Shown one piece after another: positions 12,712-23,785 of a DNA stretch of 64,000 nt. The notes under the pieces were generated by a model. That model searched no databases. It had not been told where the DNA came from and saw only the letters and a list, made by a program, of their open reading frames with translations. The DNA comes from Symsagittifera roscoffensis (taxonomy: Eukaryota > Xenacoelomorpha > Acoela > Convolutidae): contig NC_087066.1 in the NCBI RefSeq assembly GCF_963678635.1, forward strand, positions 16,601,949 through 16,665,948, in the 5' to 3' direction. The position numbers and the translations under genes were made by a program. Each line of letters begins with the position of its first letter. Position 1 is the stretch's first letter.

Positions 12712-15653
12712 GGATACCAGCTGAATTTAAGGTTTAACTACTGGTGTGATATAATACCCAATTACAGGGTGTACCAGAAAAAGATACCACCTGAGTTTAA
12801 GGTTTAACTACCGATGTGATATAATACCCAATTACGGGGTGTCGCAGAAAAGGATACCACTTGAATTTAAGGTTTCACTACCGATGGGATATAATACCCA
12901 ATTACAGGGTGTACGAGGAAAAGATACCACCTCAGTTTAAGGTTTAACTACCGATGTGATATAAAACCTAATTACAGGGTGTCCCAGAAAAGGATACCAC
13001 CTGAATTTAAGGTTTACCTACCGATGGGATATAATACCCAATTACAGGGTGTACCAGGAAAGGGTACCACCTCAGTTTAAGGTTTAACTACCGATGTGAT
13101 ATCAAACCTAATTACAGGGTGTCCCAGAAAAGGATACCACCTGAATTTAAGGTTTAACTCCCCATGTGATATAATACCCAATTATAGGGGGTCCCAGGAA
13201 AGGATACCTACTGAATTTAAGGTTTAACTACCGATGTGATTTAATATCCAATTACATTGTGTACCAGGAAAGGATACCAGCTGAGTTTTAGGTTTAATTA
13301 CCTATGTGATATAAAACCCAATTACAGGGTGTCCCAGAAAAAAAATTCAGCTGAATTTTAGGTTTATCTACCGATGTGATACATTACCCAAGTACAGGGT
13401 GTACCAGAAAAGGATACCACCTGAATTTAATTTATAACTACAGATGTGAAATAATACCCAATTACAGTGTGTCCCAGAAAAGGATACCACCTGAATTTAA
13501 AGTTTAACTACCGATGTGATATAATACCCAAGTACAGGGTGAACCAGGAAAAGATACCAACTGAATTTAAGGTTTAACTACCGATGTGATATAATACCCA
13601 ATTACAGGGTAAACCAGAAAAGGATAACACCTGAAATAAAGTTTTAACTACCGATGTGATATAATACCCAATTACAGGGTGTACCAGGAAAGGATACCAG
13701 CTGAATTTAAGGTTTAACTACCGATGTGATATAAAACCTAATTACAGGGTGTCCCAGAAAAAGATACCACCTGAATTTAAGCTTTAACTACCGATGTGAT
13801 ATAATTTCCAATTACAGTGTGTCTCAGAAAAGTATACCACCTGAATTTAAAGTTTAACTACCGATGTGATATAATACCCAATTATAGGGGGTCCCAGAAA
13901 AGGATAACACCTGAATTTAATGTTTAACTACCGATGTGATATATTACCCAATTACAGGGTTGTACCAGAAAAGGATACCTCCTGATTTTAAGGTTTAACT
14001 ACCGATGTGATATAAAACCCAATAACAGTGTGTCCCAGAAAAAGATACCACCTGAATTTAAAGTTTAACTACCGATATGATATAATACCCAAGTACAGGA
14101 TATACCAGGAAAAGATACCACCTGAATTTAAGTTTTAACTGCCGATGTGATTTAATACCCAATTACAGGGTGTACCAGGAAAGGATACCAGCTGAATTTA
14201 AGGTTTAACTACTGGTGTGATATAATACCCAATTACAGGGTGTACCAGAAAAAGATACCACCTGAGTTTAAGGTTTAACTACCGATGTGATATAATACCC
14301 AATTACGGGGTGTCGCAGAAAAGGATACCACTTGAATTTAAGGTTTCACTACCGATGGGATATAATACCCAATTACAGGGTGTACGAGGAAAAGATACCA
14401 CCTCAGTTTAAGGTTTAACTACCGATGTGATATAAAACCTAATTACAGGGTGTCCCAGAAAAGGATACCACCTGAATTTAAGGTTTACCTACCGATGGGA
14501 TATAATACCCAATTACAGGGTGTACCAGGAAAGGGTACCACCTCAGTTTAAGGTTTAACTACCGATGTGATATCAAACCTAATTACAGGGTGTCCCAGAA
14601 AAGGATACCACCTGAATTTAAGGTTTAACTCCCCATGTGATATAATACCCAATTATAGGGGGTCCCAGGAAAGGATACCTACTGAATTTAAGGTTTAACT
14701 ACCGATGTGATTTAATATCCAATTACATTGTGTACCAGGAAAGGATACCAGCTGAGTTTTAGGTTTAATTACCTATGTGATATAAAACCCAATTACAGGG
14801 TGTCCCAGAAAAAAAATTCAGCTGAATTTTAGGTTTATCTACCGATGTGATACATTACCCAAGTACAGGGTGTACCAGAAAAGGATACCACCTGAATTTA
14901 ATTTATAACTACAGATGTGAAATAATACCCAATTACAGTGTGTCCCAGAAAAGGATACCACCTGAATTTAAAGTTTAACTACCGATGTGATATAATACCC
15001 AAGTACAGGGTGAACCAGGAAAAGATAACAACTGAATTTAAGGTTTAACTACCGATGTGATATAATACCCAATTACAGGGTAAACCAGAAAAGGATAACA
15101 CCTGAAATAAAGTTTTAACTACCGATGTGATATAATACCCAATTACAGGGTGTACCAGGAAAGGATACCAGCTGAATTTAAGGTTTAACTACCGATGTGA
15201 TATAAAACCTAATTACAGGGTGTCCCAGAAAAAGATACCACCTGAATTTAAGGTTTAACTACCGATGTGATATAATTTCCAATTACAGTGTGTCTCAGAA
15301 AAGTATACCACCTGAATTTAAAGTTTAACTACCGATGTGATATAATACCCAATTATAGGGGGTCCCAGAAAAGGATAACACCTGAATTTAATGTTTAACT
15401 ACCGATGTGATATATTACCCAATTACAGGGTTGTACCAGAAAAGGATACCTCCTGATTTTAAGGTTTAACTACCGATGTGATATAAAACCCAATAACAGT
15501 GTGTCCCAGAAAAAGATACCACCTGAATTTAAAGTTTAACTACCGATATGATATAATACCCAAGTACAGGATATACCAGGAAAAGATACCACCTGAATTT
15601 AAGTTTTAACTGCCGATGTGATTTAATACCCAATTACAGGGTGTACCAGAAAA
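12712..15653. repeat. Higher-order repeat of 21 monomers, period about 1471 bp, two copies
   Basis: The marker ACTACTGGTGTGATATAATA occurs at about 12740 and 14211, a spacing of 1471 bp, and all rare variants between them recur in order: GTCGCAGAAAAGG, GTACGAGGAAAAG, ATCAAACCTAATTAC, the AAAAAAATTCAGCTG monomer, GGATATACCAGG. Only scattered single-base differences separate the copies. This is the largest and probably youngest amplification seen in the array, and it lies at the array edge. Confidence 0.85.
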
Positions 15654-16015
15654 GGATACCACCTGAATTTAAAGTTTTAACTACCGATGTGATATAATAC
15701 CCAATTACAGGGTGTACCAGGAAAGAATACCAGCTGAATTTAAGGTTTAACTACCGATGTGATTTAAAACCCAATTACAGGGTGTCCCAGAAAAGGATAC
15801 CAGCTGAATTTAAGGTTTATCTACCGATGTGATCTATTACCCAATTACAGGGTGTACCAGAAAAGGATACCACCTGAATTTAAGTTTTAACTACAGATGT
15901 GATATAATACCAAATTACAGTGTGTCCCAGAAAAGGATACCACCTGAATTTAAAGTTTAACTACCGATGTGATATAATACCCAATTACAGGGAGTACCAG
16001 GAAAGGATACCAGCT

Positions 16016-16865
16016 CTTTCGACATGACCTCTTTTTTGTTTTTGGTTTCGATTACTTCCAAAAAAAAAGATGAAAAGCCAACAAAAAGTGTTTTAACATG
16101 TTTTCTCTGTTTACATGTATGCAAGTATTTTGATTAAGTAATAATTTTTTTGAAAGTTTGAAGTTTTTGTGACAAATTGCTTTTATGTTTTATATATACA
16201 TCCACATATTTATAAGTAAATATATATATGTATACACACACACACACACATATATATATGATAAAATTTTCCGCTTATGAGCGGTAGTTGATAGTTGTAA
16301 CAAAACGAACGGGGACTTCGTATTTGGTGAATTTCTTTTTTTTTTGCAAAATGAAGTCTCGTTTGGTCCCTCAACAAAACTTGTTTCTTTAATTGGGCCA
16401 TTTTAATAAATTTCCCAGATGCGCAAAATGACAATTAGAGCTCTTACATGGACATGCTTTGCTTACTTAGTGAGAAATTTCATGCCTAAAGTGTTACTGG
16501 CCTTTTTTCTTAAAAGTGTGTGTCACAAATGCAGTTGACTTATAACTTGGAGCATCTCTATGAATTTATAAGGGTGAACACAGCTAGTTTAAGTGACCAA
16601 ACAGGTAAACTAGTATAGTTTTTCTCATTTTTTCAAGCTTTTTTTCTGAATCACAGTGGCAAATGTTTCTGTTTTTGGAGACGCAAAAAGCCGATCATGA
16701 TTAATTCAACTAACCTGACTTATCTTTCTATCTCTAAGCAGCATTCAATCATAAAACATTATGACATACCCTCCTCTCTCCGGATAAAATATCTTTTTAC
16801 ACCATCGAGAGCAAGTGTCTTTATTACGTGCTTTTTTATTGAACGCTAACAAACTTCAGGCTCGT
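16016..16865. other. Unique AT-rich spacer next to the satellite
   Basis: No gene or recognisable element is seen. A short TA/CA microsatellite lies at 16221-16260. A reading frame on the minus strand at 16210-16434 runs through this microsatellite and is not convincing as coding. Confidence 0.5.
16221..16260. repeat. TA/CA microsatellite
   Basis: A run of TA units, then about ten CA units, then TA units again. Simple sequence repeat with no other associated feature. Confidence 0.9.
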
Positions 16866-16937
16866 TTCCATTTGGTCTAGAGGTTAGGTAGTCGCCTTTG
16901 AAACCTCAAGTCTTGGGTTCGAGTCCAGGCTGGTCCT
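16866..16937 (+). other. tRNA-like sequence with Pol III A and B boxes (tRNA pseudogene or SINE head)
   Basis: TGGTCTAGAGGTTAGG at 16873-16888 matches the A box/D-arm of a tRNA (close to tRNA-Glu type), and GGTTCGAGTCC at 16916-16926 is a perfect B box/T-loop. The spacing is that of a tRNA. However, I cannot pair a proper anticodon stem, and the 5' end GTTTCCA does not pair with the 3' end CTGGTCC, so a functional cloverleaf is not supported. The best reading is a tRNA pseudogene or the head of a tRNA-derived SINE. No obvious poly-A tail or target duplication was found. Confidence 0.5.
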
Positions 16938-18173
16938 TGTTATTTTCAAGATGCAGGAAATTGATTTTTTCCACTTAAAATTGAAATATCGGTTTTCGTT
17001 TCTCAAATTTTGTCTTCTTTGTTTTCACATCACTGATACTTTTCAACTGTAAGCAATTTTTTATACAAGTGCTGTTCATTGTAGTTTCAGGGGGGACTTG
17101 AAAATTGTAATAAATTAATTTTTTTATGGACCAATTGATGTCTGCTCAAGGATTGTTGGCTTTATTTCGGCCTCGTAAGTTTTGTTACTTTGCTAATTTC
17201 AAATTCAGATGTCTTTTTCGGCATGTTTTTCTACGATGGATAATATCGAGATCTACAAAAATTTTGGTAGATACAAATTTTTTTCAATTGTTTTATAAAA
17301 GTTTTTTTTTCGAATTCTCGTCCTTTGATGTTCCTGTTGAAATGCAAATGATGCATAGCTTCACTTTGCCTCTGTGTAGATTATCATTATGATGAATATC
17401 GTTTCACAATTTGTATCATATTGAGGTACAAATTTGAAAAAAAAACTGATTTTTTGTTATTTAAAAGATTCCCTCAGATAAAACGATAATGAAGTCTTAC
17501 CTTTTCGCAAGTTGGTTGTATAAATATATTTGACGCAATGTGTAATCAAACAATTGAGTAAAAACTGACTATCTACATCTCTGCTATTCGTCTTTGTTTT
17601 AATTGACTGCTTTGTGATGCAATTTTTTTTAATGAATTGGATCAAAAAGCCTTTCGAAGAAGTCCAGTTATAACATCCTCCTCCAGCATCAGTTCAAGGA
17701 AACAGGGATCAACAAGAACAATTTATCGATTAAAGTTTGAGTCCATGTGGCGCACATTTTAACCGATAGGTTGTTTTTGACCATAATTTGAGGGAAAATC
17801 ACAAAAAAAAACAACAATCGGACACACGACGTAAAACAGGCTAAAAAGACAGATTGATATCAGAAAAAAAGCTCCCGGACGTGAAAAAATCGCGCGATAC
17901 GAGCGTTAACTCCTAAATTGAGAGGAGAAGTAAAGTTGTGTTCCAAATTCCAGATCAACCCGATTCCTCCCGAACCTGGAAATTGGGATGAAAACGACGT
18001 TCTTCCCCAGAATGTGTGAAAAGGGAGGCCCGGCGCCTTTAGACTATTCTTTGACTATTGAAGCCCTTTTAGCCACTGGAATGCCCTGAAAATTTGAATT
18101 TAACCCTTAGAGAAAACCGTAGAACCGCTCCTGGTGAACAGACAATGCGATGTATCGTTTTCCGTTTTCATTA
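16938..18173. other. Intergenic AT-rich sequence, nothing recognised
   Basis: Short ORFs occur (17126-17392 plus, 17457-17645 minus) but they are rich in Phe, Lys and Ile from T- and A-runs and show no conserved pattern. A GC-richer patch near 18010-18133 (around GGAGGCCCGGCGCC, ending CGCTCCTGG) may be an old repeat end resembling the dispersed repeat at 37517. Confidence 0.4.
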
Positions 18174-18333
18174 GGAGGCCAAACTGCGCACTGGATAGTC
18201 GCACAATTTTGTGTCTGTATGTTCCTGGATTCCAGAGACAAGTCTTTAAACATGTTAAAATTATGTCGGAACGATCAAAGGAAAGTAAAGAACAAAAGAA
18301 GAACAAAGGGAGTGTCCTTGTTGCGGAATCCGC
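18174..18333 (+). repeat. Dispersed repeat, copy 1 (second copy 43725-43901)
   Basis: Matches 43725-43901 in the same orientation, sharing CTGGATAGT, ATTCCAGAGACAAGTCTTT, AACATGTT and the end GTTGCGGAATCCGC. The second copy has an internal duplication of the CCAGAGACAAG segment. Small ORFs crossing this block on either strand are therefore repeat-derived. Confidence 0.75.
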
Positions 18334-18477
18334 TTACAGTGTACTGAATACACAGTTTGACCTCGTAATGTTCTTATTTCCAGTTTTGGGTGAGTTTTAC
18401 TTTTCAAGAATGGGCATGGACGATATTTTTGTGCAGTTACAGAGTACGGTTGCGCACCATCAGTTTTGATGGATTTA

Positions 18478-19898
18478 CAGATCCTAAAATAAATTTGTTT
18501 CCACGTTTTTACCCATAATCTGTTGAAAGTGTTTTTTCTTCTTTTTCGAATTTTACACATTGGTTTTTCCTTGCTTTCGAATTTGATAAAGCTCTCTCTC
18601 ATTTCTGAGTATTTGTAAAGTGCTTTTTTAGATATATCAGATAGTCCTAATTCTAATTTATCTGTTGGCATGTAAAGTAGTTCTCCATTAAATATTCGAT
18701 ACGTCGAGAGTTGAGCTTTAGCCGGATACTTCTTGCAATGAAGAGACGACATTGAAAATCAATAGAGTATTAACTGCCATCACTGAATATCAGGATTGTC
18801 CATCATTATTTAATATTTTCGTGCTATAATCTTTTTAAAAAACTGTTAAACTTGATCATGTCGCAATGGAATCATTAGATAATAGGTTGTTTCAAGCGGT
18901 CGCCTAAATTGTAGTACCAAAAGGAACTGAATACTTAAATATCACTTAAATTTTGTTGAAATCTTCCCTCAAATCTTGTTGGATCAATGTTGATGGACCG
19001 AGCTAGGTTATCCCATATAGGGTCATCACATTCAGTATATTTAGTGTTTTTTTTTAATTGTTCGAATCTAGCAACTGGCTTTCTTGAGAATCCATCATTG
19101 GTGTGGTATGTATTAACAGACATCTTTATCCAATCTCTGATTAAATCAATTAATGAAAGTGCAATACATTGATTAAAATTGTTCCTTTGCAATAGGTAAA
19201 AGTTAATTTTACCACCGTTTCCCGTCAAATTTTGCATGCGCTTGCGATCTTAAGAAGTACTATGTTTAATATTTTTCGATACAAAACGAAAATCTGACTA
19301 AACTGAGCACTAGAAATCTTCAATTTTTGATTCATACGGGTCCAAATCTAGCATGTCGATTTTTTAAAAATCAGAGTCTGCTCTGTGGACTTTATCATAT
19401 CACTGATTGAAGAATTTTGATCAGATATCCTGCCTTCTTTGAAATTTTTTTTGTCATGTTGAGTTTCTAATCTCCTATGAATTCTTCGAATCCTTTTGTG
19501 AGGTAAGTCAAAAAACGGTTTACGTAGATTTTGTTTTGGCTATTTTTTTTTGTAATTAAGATTTTGATAATTTAAATTCCTAAATATAAATGGATGTATT
19601 TTTTCATGACATTTTTGAATAGCGATTCGTATCCTCAGTTTTCTCGGTTGGAAAACTTATAAAAATATGTCATTTCGTCTACCTGTTTTTCGCTCTCACC
19701 AGGCATACTTCTCAATTTTTGTGTTTGATTGTCTCCCCAATTTTTTAAGATTTTAAAGTGTTTGGTCAGAATTTCAACTCTAAGTCCGAACTTTTGTTTC
19801 TGGTTTGCAATAAAACCGGTGCAATTTTGGATAAATTTTCTGCAATTCCAATTCGTTCTAATCACTAATTTATTTGAAGTATTTATGAACAAGTACAA
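18478..19898 (-). pseudogene. Decayed minus-strand coding region, unidentified
   Basis: Several minus-strand stretches read as plausible protein in different frames and follow one another: 19898 to 19635 (about 87 codons, with FGLRVEILTKHFK and LRSMPGESEKQVDE), about 19630 to 19375 (with DLPHKRIRRIHRRLE and one in-frame TAG), 19237 to 18935 (with ECDDPIWDNLARSI and TRFEGRFQQNL) and about 18736 to 18480 (with LGLSDISKKALYKYSEM and KIRKRRK). A possible splice acceptor (TCTCTTCATTGCAAG) precedes the last. The frame changes, one of them in a T/A homopolymer, and the in-frame stop argue for a pseudogene or old retroelement protein, but a multi-exon gene is not excluded. I do not recognise the family. 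The downstream end overlaps the dispersed repeat at 18174. Confidence 0.4.
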
Positions 19899-19939
19899 TT
19901 GTATTCACAACTTGACCATTATGGCGGAGGAAAACTAAC

Positions 19940-20201
19940 CTCATCCAGTTTTCAGCGTTGAAAATTGGTTACAAAATGATTTTAGATCCAGAATTTCTTC
20001 ATTTCAAGAAAAATCTAATATAATCATATGTTAATAGATAGTAATCTTTTTTAAATTAAATATAATGAATCACAGAAAAATTTAGTCAAAGATCATTCAT
20101 TATATTTTTAAACTTTTTTTGATGAAAATACTATCGTTTATAAATGATTGTTCTTAAACCAATTTGATTTTTTCATTTAAAGTTTCAAATCAATTTTAAC
20201 C
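19940..20201. other. AT-rich spacer, nothing recognised
   Basis: No ORF, repeat or RNA structure could be supported here; it is the insertion flank of the LINE that follows. Confidence 0.5.
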
Positions 20202-20215
20202 TAGTAGGTTAAAAT
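20202..20215. other. Target-site duplication, left copy
   Basis: TAGTAGGTTAAAAT here matches TAGTAGGATAAAAT at 22210-22223 with one mismatch, bounding the LINE insertion on both sides. Confidence 0.85.
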
Positions 20216-20945
20216 CCTGGTTTATCCTGGCGTGAGACTCGTATGCCGGTTCGAGTCTGTTCTTAACTACTGCTTCCAGAATTTTGAATGCAATCAAGAG
20301 TAGCGAAATTCCCCTGTAGTTAGAACAGTTAGCTCGGTCGCCTTTTTTGAAGATGGGCGTGATCACAGCTGTTTTTCACTCTGCTGGGATCTCGCGCTTA
20401 GTCCAGATGACCTTTATCAGTTCGGTGAGCTTCTCGAGCAGTGAAGATCCTCCTTCTTTGAAAAGTTCTGGGGGGATATTGTCATTTCCTCCGGCTTTGT
20501 TTGCTTTGAGTTTGTCTATTGCATCGCAGAGTTCTTGTGTGGAGGGCGGTGCCGTGTCTACGCTAGAGAAGGGTTTAGCCGTGCTCATTTGCGTGTGAGT
20601 TTCCGCTGGTGCAGGTCTGTTGAGCAGTTGTTCGAAGTGCATTGCCCAGGTTTCTATCCTCCGAGTCACGAGCTGCCCCTGTGAGCCTTGGATGTTCTTG
20701 CTGAGCCCACTGGGTTTACTGGAAAGTTGCTTAGCAATTGAATGCACCTTTCGTGTGTCATCGGTGTTATCTGCGTGGGTCATCTGTTCAGCCAGTCCGT
20801 CTTAGAACGACTTTCTGTCCTTTCGCCCCGATTTTTTGACTTATCGTCGTAGGAAGGCTTTTTTAGAGCCCTTGCGGGCACGGGCTCACTTTTCGATCAG
20901 TTCAAGGATCTCGGCGCTGATCCACGGGTAAACCAATCCCGGCCA
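20216..20945 (-). pseudogene. LINE ORF2 fragment, linker and RT N-terminal part, inverted arm
   Basis: Read on the minus strand from 20945: PWISAEILELIEK, an interruption with stops, then an open stretch at 20783-20376 containing HFEQLLNRP, LKANKAGGNDNIPPELFK and IWTKREIPAE. A Trp codon then reads as TGA, followed by ITPIFKKGDRANCSNYRGIS and LEPAYESHARINQ. These are the known RT blocks 0-2 of non-LTR elements (the D-x-IPPELFK and PI-KKGD-NYR-IS patterns). The order continues directly into the plus-strand arm (QAGFKKKRGCRDQ), so the two arms are pieces of one protein separated by the inversion. Confidence 0.85.
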
Positions 20946-22209
20946 GGATAAACCAAGCCGGCTTCAAGAAGAAAAGAGGTTGCAGGGACCAAATCTTCGC
21001 CATCAGATCAGACAAATCATAGAACGACGAGAAGAATTCAAACGCTGCATCAACCTCATCTTCAATGATTTCAAAGCGGCCTTCGATAGCGTAGATCGGA
21101 ACTACATTTGGCGAATATGCTCAAACCTTGGCCTCCCTGAGAATCTAGTTGAACTGCTCAGAGCCATGTATTCAGAGACGTATAGCCAAGTCCGCGCTTG
21201 TAACTCCATTTCCAAAAGTTTCAAAATACATAGTGGAGTCAGACAAGGCTCGATTCTATCTCTTTTCCTTTTTAACCTTACTATAGACTGGATCATGAAG
21301 AAAACGTTGAAAAATGAAAGACTCGGAATAGCGCTAGACGACACGTCAGTCGCAGATCTCGATTTTGCAGACGATATCTGCCTCCTTGAGGATAACGGCC
21401 CAGACGCGCAAAGAATGCTAACAAAAAATCACCGAGAAGGCAACACTCATTGGGCTCCAGATTAACGTCAGCAAGACAAAGTTTTGTTCAGAAGACCCAT
21501 CCCAGACGTTTAAAATCGACAGTGAGGACATCGAAATTGTGGAGAATTTCGAGTATCTTGGCAGCAAAATCCAACATGATGGAAACCTGTCCTCGGAGAT
21601 TAAATCAAAGACTGGGAACGCAGCTGGCAGCTTCAAAAACATGAAGCACGTCTGGATCTGCAAGAAGATCTCACAAACCATAAAATAAACCTGTACGCGG
21701 CCTGCGTACGGAGCGTCTTGCTCTACGGTTGCGAAAGCTGGCCAACCAAACAGCCGCACCTGAAATCCATCCAAGCATTTGAGAACAGATGCCTACGACA
21801 CATCTTGCACAAAAGAACGACTACTACCCCCACGGTTGAACTGTTGAACACAGCTAGGCTGACACCCCTGGCCAAAACTATACAAGCTCGAAGGTTGTAG
21901 TGGCTGGGGCATGTGCGCCGCATGGACCAAAGAGAAATCACCAATGCAGCTTTAGAATTCGAGCAAGCAGACAACTGGCGAAGGCCACCCGGCGCGGTGA
22001 AGCAGACTTGGCGAAAGATCACCCGATACGAATTCTCAAAGCACATCAACTCCCCCCCCCCCCCTCCGCATAACACACAAGAAGTGGGAAAAGGAATGGT
22101 TCGAAATCAGCAAAGAAGCCGCGAGCGACAAAGGCCAGAGGCCTTCTTCGAGACATCATGGCGGGCAATGGGCAATGATGCCTGCAAAAGCCCCACTTGG
22201 ACTTGGACT
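20946..22209 (+). pseudogene. LINE ORF2 fragment, reverse transcriptase core and C-terminal part
   Basis: The segment at 20980-21465 holds RT motif A (FNDFKAAFDSV), the GVRQGSILS block, and the catalytic loop FADD at about 21364-21375 within DLDFADDICLL. After a frameshift come LYGCESW, RCLRHIL, WLGHVRRMD and a Trp/Arg-rich tail (TWRKITRYE), the usual C-terminal region of such ORF2 proteins. The function when intact is target-primed reverse transcription. At least two frame changes and internal stops, and a C-run of 13 at about 22050-22062, show that it is inactive. The catalytic aspartates are still present. Confidence 0.88.
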
Positions 22210-22223
22210 TAGTAGGATAAAAT
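22210..22223. other. Target-site duplication, right copy
   Basis: TAGTAGGATAAAAT, matching 20202-20215 with one difference. Confidence 0.85.
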
Positions 22224-23136
22224 ACTTGTTCTTTGCCTCTGTTTGTTTTTGTAATTGCAAGTAAATTACTTTTAATTGATGCTTTTGAAAGACGTTTATT
22301 TAGGTGAAAAATTATAAAAGTCTTTATTATTTTTCAATTTAAATCTTACATATTACCCTTCTTCTTTAAGTTCTTTAGTTTGATTGATTATGATGCACTT
22401 TTTTGTTTTTTTTATCACCAAAAAAGAGCACACTTTCTTATTATGTTTATTACTTTTGCACTGTTAGAAACTTTCATCTAATAATAAGTCAATGCTGTGA
22501 TACTTTTTTCGTGTTAAGATTTTTTTGAATCTTGTGTATCTCCTGCTACCGTCCTAGCAGACAACGACGTTTTTTTTAAATTTTAATTTCAACCATACTG
22601 ACCTATCTAACCCGTAAAGTCAAGATTACCAGTCATACCATAAATATTCAAGGTCATATTTATAGTATGCAACAAAATAAACGCAAATTAGGATCACGTG
22701 AACCCTTTCAGTCGTTATTCAGTCAATAGTAAGGACATTTGCAAAAAAAATTCTTGAAGGAATAATTTTGTCTGTCTTTTTTCTTTCAATTGTCACCACT
22801 GCTCTACGCGCAAAAAAGAACAAATTTTTCAATTTTGAAACATGAAATGGAACAAACTAGATTTTTTTGTTGTTTTTTTAAAAGTTTTTTGTTCAAAAAC
22901 AACTGCTTTCAGAACTTTTTGATATTTCACTCCAGAACTGAGTTTTTTGTCAAAGTAAACTGCTTGATGGCGAAATATTTATTCAATACTTTTCGTGCTT
23001 ACTGTGGTCTGCTAAAATGACTCTTGGATGCCAGACTAAAGAACCGTACTGCCTTAGATTATGATAAATAATTAGTTCATAAATAATCAAAACTGGCAAA
23101 ATTAAAGTGTCTCGCAGCTATTTAGTAAGGGAAGCT
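22224..23136. other. AT-rich intergenic sequence, nothing recognised
   Basis: Only a Phe/Lys-rich 76-codon frame (22790-23020) is open; it looks like chance in T-rich DNA. Confidence 0.5.
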
Positions 23137-23439
23137 CTACGGTATTGAAAGTTTTGGTATACACTGACATCTGCACAAATTATTTTGAATCCGAAATCCA
23201 ATCACTTGGCATCGGTGATGGTATGCATACCACGGTCTCCCTCTCATACATGCACCCAGACATCCGCTGCCTGGTTGAATGGGTCCCACTGTCCAGAGGC
23301 TAGAAGTAGATCGAAACAAGCTTGTATCTTCGGAGAGGTCCTGACTCTGAACCATTGTTTTCAAAGAAGACGACAATACAACTACTAGAATTGACGCACA
23401 AGCTGATAACCAAAAAATAATTTGTGCGCTTGGGTTCAT
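23137..23439 (-). CDS. Small secreted six-cysteine protein, family member 1 (divergent)
   Basis: 100 residues from ATG. Residues about 6-24 are strongly hydrophobic (IIFWLSACASILVVVL) and read as a signal peptide. The mature part aligns throughout with the proteins at 38697 and 45073: SLKTMVQSQDLSEDTSLF resembles their TLIQSHELTEDSSVF, then WTVGPI, then cysteines spaced C-x3-C-x12-C-x11-C-x-C-x-C. That spacing is identical in all three although the other residues differ at many sites, which suggests selection on a disulphide-stabilised fold. The protein is presumably exported, with three disulphides possible. The few residues after the last Cys differ between copies, so the 3' end may be variable or the gene may continue in another exon. 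The family is not recognised; host peptide, toxin-like or defence roles are all open. Confidence 0.7.
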   Translation of the reverse strand: MNPSAQIIFWLSACASILVVVLSSSLKTMVQSQDLSEDTSLFRSTSSLWTVGPIQPGSGCLGACMRGRPWYAYHHRCQVIGFRIQNNLCRCQCIPKLSIP

Positions 23440-23785
23440 AATTGCGTTATTGACTTTTATGAATTGATGCTGTTATTCACAAAGATGAGTTTCTAGTCTG
23501 ATTGTTTATTACAAAGTTAGTTTTTGGTTACATCTCACAACTCACTATGTTTTGGACATGGATTAAAACTGCAATCATTTTCTTTTAGTTGACATTAAGT
23601 GTTTTCTTTGAAAACAATTCTTATTTACTCTCTCAGAATAAAACAGGGTGTTCATATCAGTTAAATAAAATTTTGAAGTTGAATCTCATTGGAAAACTTA
23701 CTTTGGAGAAAACAGTTAGTGTGGAACTGAGAATTCAAAATAGGTCATATCGGAGCAGAAAAGTTTAGTTTAAATGATAAAATTT
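23440..23785. other. Intergenic, probable upstream region of the minus-strand gene
   Basis: AT-rich, no element recognised; it contains the presumptive promoter of the 23137-23439 gene, but no TATA box could be assigned with confidence. Confidence 0.3.

Larger units (their letters stand above)
1..16015. repeat. 70-bp satellite DNA array (left end outside window)
   Basis: Head-to-tail monomers of 70 bp (some 69 or 71), beginning ATGTGATATAATACCCAATT and ending in TTAACTACCG, run from the first base to about 16015 without interruption: roughly 229 copies. Monomers vary at fixed positions (GATATA/GATAGA/GATAAA/GATATG; GTGTCCC/GTGTACC; CACCTG/CAACTG/CATCTG; GTTTAAC/GTTTCAC), which lets higher-order units be followed. 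The array ends abruptly inside a monomer where unrelated sequence begins (CTCTTTCGACATGACC). ORFs of 60-70 codons seen here are by-products of the repeat. Long satellites of this kind are typical of centromeric, pericentromeric or subtelomeric heterochromatin; which applies here is not shown by the sequence. Confidence 0.97.
20216..22209 (+). mobile_element. 5'-truncated, 5'-inverted non-LTR retrotransposon (LINE)
   Basis: A non-LTR element copy bounded by the 14-bp target-site duplication at 20202-20215 and 22210-22223. The 3' part (20946-22209) is on the plus strand and encodes the RT core and C-terminal region. The 5' part (20216-20945) is inverted and encodes, on the minus strand, the segment that should lie immediately before it. 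Both arms carry GCCAGGATAAACCA at their junction ends (in 20216-20233 as reverse complement, and about 20942-20955), as expected when two priming events copy overlapping RNA. The 3' end is ACTTGGACTTGGACT, not a poly-A tract. Stops and frameshifts show it is dead. The clade is uncertain. Confidence 0.9.

Noticed and set aside
1-16015. CRISPR-like array of regularly spaced repeats
   Set aside because: Monomers are contiguous with no unique spacers, and the flanking genome has animal features (LINE, Gypsy, spliced gene). It is a satellite.
16866-16937. Functional tRNA gene
   Set aside because: A and B boxes are good, but the acceptor and anticodon stems do not pair.
17126-17392. 88-codon plus-strand ORF
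   Set aside because: Phe- and Leu-rich frame in T-rich DNA with no similarity elsewhere in the window or upstream support.
20347-20805. Plus-strand ORFs opposite the inverted LINE arm
   Set aside because: Shadows of the minus-strand RT fragment, which has recognisable RT blocks.
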